From NCBI RefSeq assembly GCF_014773435.2, contig NZ_JACXAG020000009.1, forward strand, positions 1-64,000: a DNA stretch of 64,000 nucleotides, in the 5' to 3' direction. Source of the stretch: Polycladospora coralii (lineage in GTDB: Bacteria; Bacillota; Bacilli; Thermoactinomycetales; Thermoactinomycetaceae). A program made the position numbers and the translations under genes. The notes under the pieces were generated by a model. It made no database searches and was not told the origin of the DNA. It saw only the letters and a program-made list of their open reading frames with translations. Of this stretch, positions 62,652 through 64,000 are shown in pieces (position 1 is the first letter of the stretch; each line of letters begins with the position of its first letter).

Positions 62652-64000
62652 TTATTCTTCTACAATTTGAACGACTTGCTGGAAAGTCGGGCGATTCACC
62701 CAACTCAATTGTGGAGCCTCAAGTAATCCTAGTGGAGTTTGTTTAATATCATCTTGATTGGCATCGTATTTCCAATCCTGTACCTGTGACGAACCATATT
62801 TTGTTGTTAATTGATTCGCTGTTGTTTGTAAGGCATTCCACAGCTGTAGTCGACATTGCTGCAGATTACCCTTCCCACAGTAGGTCTGATGAAAAGGGGA
62901 CTCTACCTGTTGATTCAGCACTTGACGAAGATCTTTATTTAAATGGGCATAACCTCCCTTTAAAAAAGCTGAACCCACTCCAAAACGTGGGGAATCCTCA
63001 AATGGTTGGGGAAACTTCATTTCTTTGGACATTTCTGGGAAAACGCTTTCAAGTAAGCGGTCAAAAGCTTCATCTGCAATGGCTACTGCAACTGCATCAT
63101 CATACTCACCATCTAAAGGTGAAAAATCTCTACGATGACCTCCATTTGCAACCCATTGGGCTAGATAATCTCTCATCTTTTGCAAGCGCTCATCTTGAAC
63201 GGGTGGTTCGTCACCTAATACTTCTAACACATATGGGTAAACCTCTTGCCCCTTCAAATCCACAGTAGCCGCATCCATTGTAAGATTGACGACATCTGCT
63301 CTATCCAACTTTTTTTCAGCATTCAAGTGTTGCTTGATACGCTTTTCAAGTAAGTCAGAACGATGTACTGGGCCAAGACTAAAATTTGCATCATTCGATC
63401 GAAACGCAGGGGCTTGTTTATTATTCCATGAGATCAAATACCCTCTGTCTGGATTGGTTTCATGTGGTTGTTGATCTGATGACAAATAAGTTCCGGTCCA
63501 ATCATACTCGCCAGTGCCCCAAGTAGGTAGGTCTGGATTTGTCCGAGAATTTCGTATGGGTAATAAACCACTATGCTTGTAGCTAATATGGGTATCATCC
63601 ACATAAAACCAATTAAATGTATAGTCAATCGAATTCACAGCAGTTTGAAAAGCAGATACGCCTTCCTCCATAAATGTCGGGTTGTTCATTTTTTGAAAAC
63701 CGATTGCACTTTTTAATTCATTGCCATAGGTAGAGCGTTGTGTCGCTACTGCAACAGGCTTACCTGCTACCGTTCCCCTCGCAACCACCGGTCCATACAC
63801 GGTTTTCTGAACTTCCATCTGAGAATGTTTAAATATATCCATCTTCGTACATTTTCCCTTGTATTCGTAATAATTAGTATTCGAATCTACTTTTGACCCG
63901 TCAGGAGAACACAACTTTATGATCCATTGATCTACATTGTCGGCATTAGAAGAAGTTGCTGACCATGCATAATCTTTTCCGTGCCCCATCTGTACATAAA
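62652..64000 (-). CDS. Penicillin acylase family protein (C-terminal part)
   Basis: The frame is open to the window edge, so only about 449 C-terminal residues are seen. YVQMGHGKDYAWSATSSNADNVD is the beta-subunit region of NTN-hydrolase acylases. Later YGPVVARGTVAGKPVAVATQRS, SIDYTFNWFYVDDTHISYKHSG and GYLISWNNKQAPAFRSND match the family. The nucleophile Ser region (SNAW type) lies beyond the edge. These enzymes, exported and autocatalytically cut, hydrolyse amides such as beta-lactam side chains or acyl-homoserine lactones. Which one cannot be told. Confidence 0.85.
   Translation of the reverse strand, partial: YVQMGHGKDYAWSATSSNADNVDQWIIKLCSPDGSKVDSNTNYYEYKGKCTKMDIFKHSQMEVQKTVYGPVVARGTVAGKPVAVATQRSTYGNELKSAIGFQKMNNPTFMEEGVSAFQTAVNSIDYTFNWFYVDDTHISYKHSGLLPIRNSRTNPDLPTWGTGEYDWTGTYLSSDQQPHETNPDRGYLISWNNKQAPAFRSNDANFSLGPVHRSDLLEKRIKQHLNAEKKLDRADVVNLTMDAATVDLKGQEVYPYVLEVLGDEPPVQDERLQKMRDYLAQWVANGGHRRDFSPLDGEYDDAVAVAIADEAFDRLLESVFPEMSKEMKFPQPFEDSPRFGVGSAFLKGGYAHLNKDLRQVLNQQVESPFHQTYCGKGNLQQCRLQLWNALQTTANQLTTKYGSSQVQDWKYDANQDDIKQTPLGLLEAPQLSWVNRPTFQQVVQIVEE

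Noticed and set aside
62786-63268. 160-codon plus-strand frame over the acylase gene
   Set aside because: Antisense to a recognisable penicillin acylase.
1-64000. CRISPR arrays, tRNA and rRNA genes
   Set aside because: I looked for regularly spaced repeats, CCA-ending cloverleaf-like segments and conserved rRNA blocks and saw none.

Overview
The window is chromosomal DNA of a low-to-moderate G+C, spore-former-type Firmicute (Bacillales). The evidence is the strong GGAGG ribosome sites, frequent GTG/TTG starts, csoR-copZ-copA, nadBCA divergent from nifS, pepV, a UgtP-type glycosyltransferase, a Tat-type YkuE phosphoesterase and a YqjW/YolD polymerase pair. A Thermoactinomycetaceae-like host is plausible but is not proven by this sequence. 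No rRNA, tRNA or CRISPR array was seen.

Layout. 1-4 kb: the end of an IS200/IS605-type TnpB element, a decayed secreted-protein gene, a YVTN beta-propeller and a YdhK-like lipoprotein. 4-13 kb: a 2OG-Fe oxygenase, a DMT permease, a MurG-like transferase, an amidohydrolase, a LexA-box-preceded Y-family polymerase with its YolD partner, then a Zur-box-controlled operon (zinc-binding lipoprotein, YcgR/YraQ-type permease, TIGR03943 protein). 13-19 kb: a VWA lipoprotein, an unknown lipoprotein, and csoR-copZ-copA with two CsoR operators and a structured insertion between copZ and copA. 19-32 kb: a secreted sphingomyelinase-like enzyme, LD-carboxypeptidase, VanZ/PadR pair, several house-keeping or stress genes, an SGNH-hydrolase pseudogene, an ABC-F protein with a possible ribosome-site-sequestering leader, a second beta-propeller and a Tat phosphoesterase.

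32-39 kb is an accessory island. An RNPP-like (HTH + TPR) regulator lies divergent to a secreted small peptide gene. A decayed second copy of the regulator follows, then a 5'-truncated HTTM (SdpB-like) gene, a DCC thiol-disulfide protein and a membrane transglutaminase-like protein. A decayed IS1182-type element follows. This looks like the wreck of a peptide toxin or signalling cassette.

42.5-48.5 kb holds the most striking system, a complete retron. It has a promoter, a 221-nt msr-msd-like RNA with perfect 16-bp a1/a2 ends and a perfect 28-bp msd stem, an intrinsic terminator, then three tightly coupled genes. These encode an 865-aa helical-repeat (HEAT/ARM-like) protein, a 550-aa winged-helix/SWIM zinc-finger protein and a retron reverse transcriptase (NAxxH, YADD, VTG motifs). 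From memory this matches the class called type XIII (ARM + WH-SWIM + RT). The RNA lies over 4 kb from the RT gene, with both partner genes in between.

48.5-64 kb: GNAT, FAH-family hydrolase, UgtP-like glycosyltransferase with a problematic start codon, sodA, HAD phosphatase, L,D-transpeptidase with three SH3b repeats, nadBCA/nifS, an unknown membrane protein, pepV and the C-terminal part of a penicillin acylase cut by the window end.
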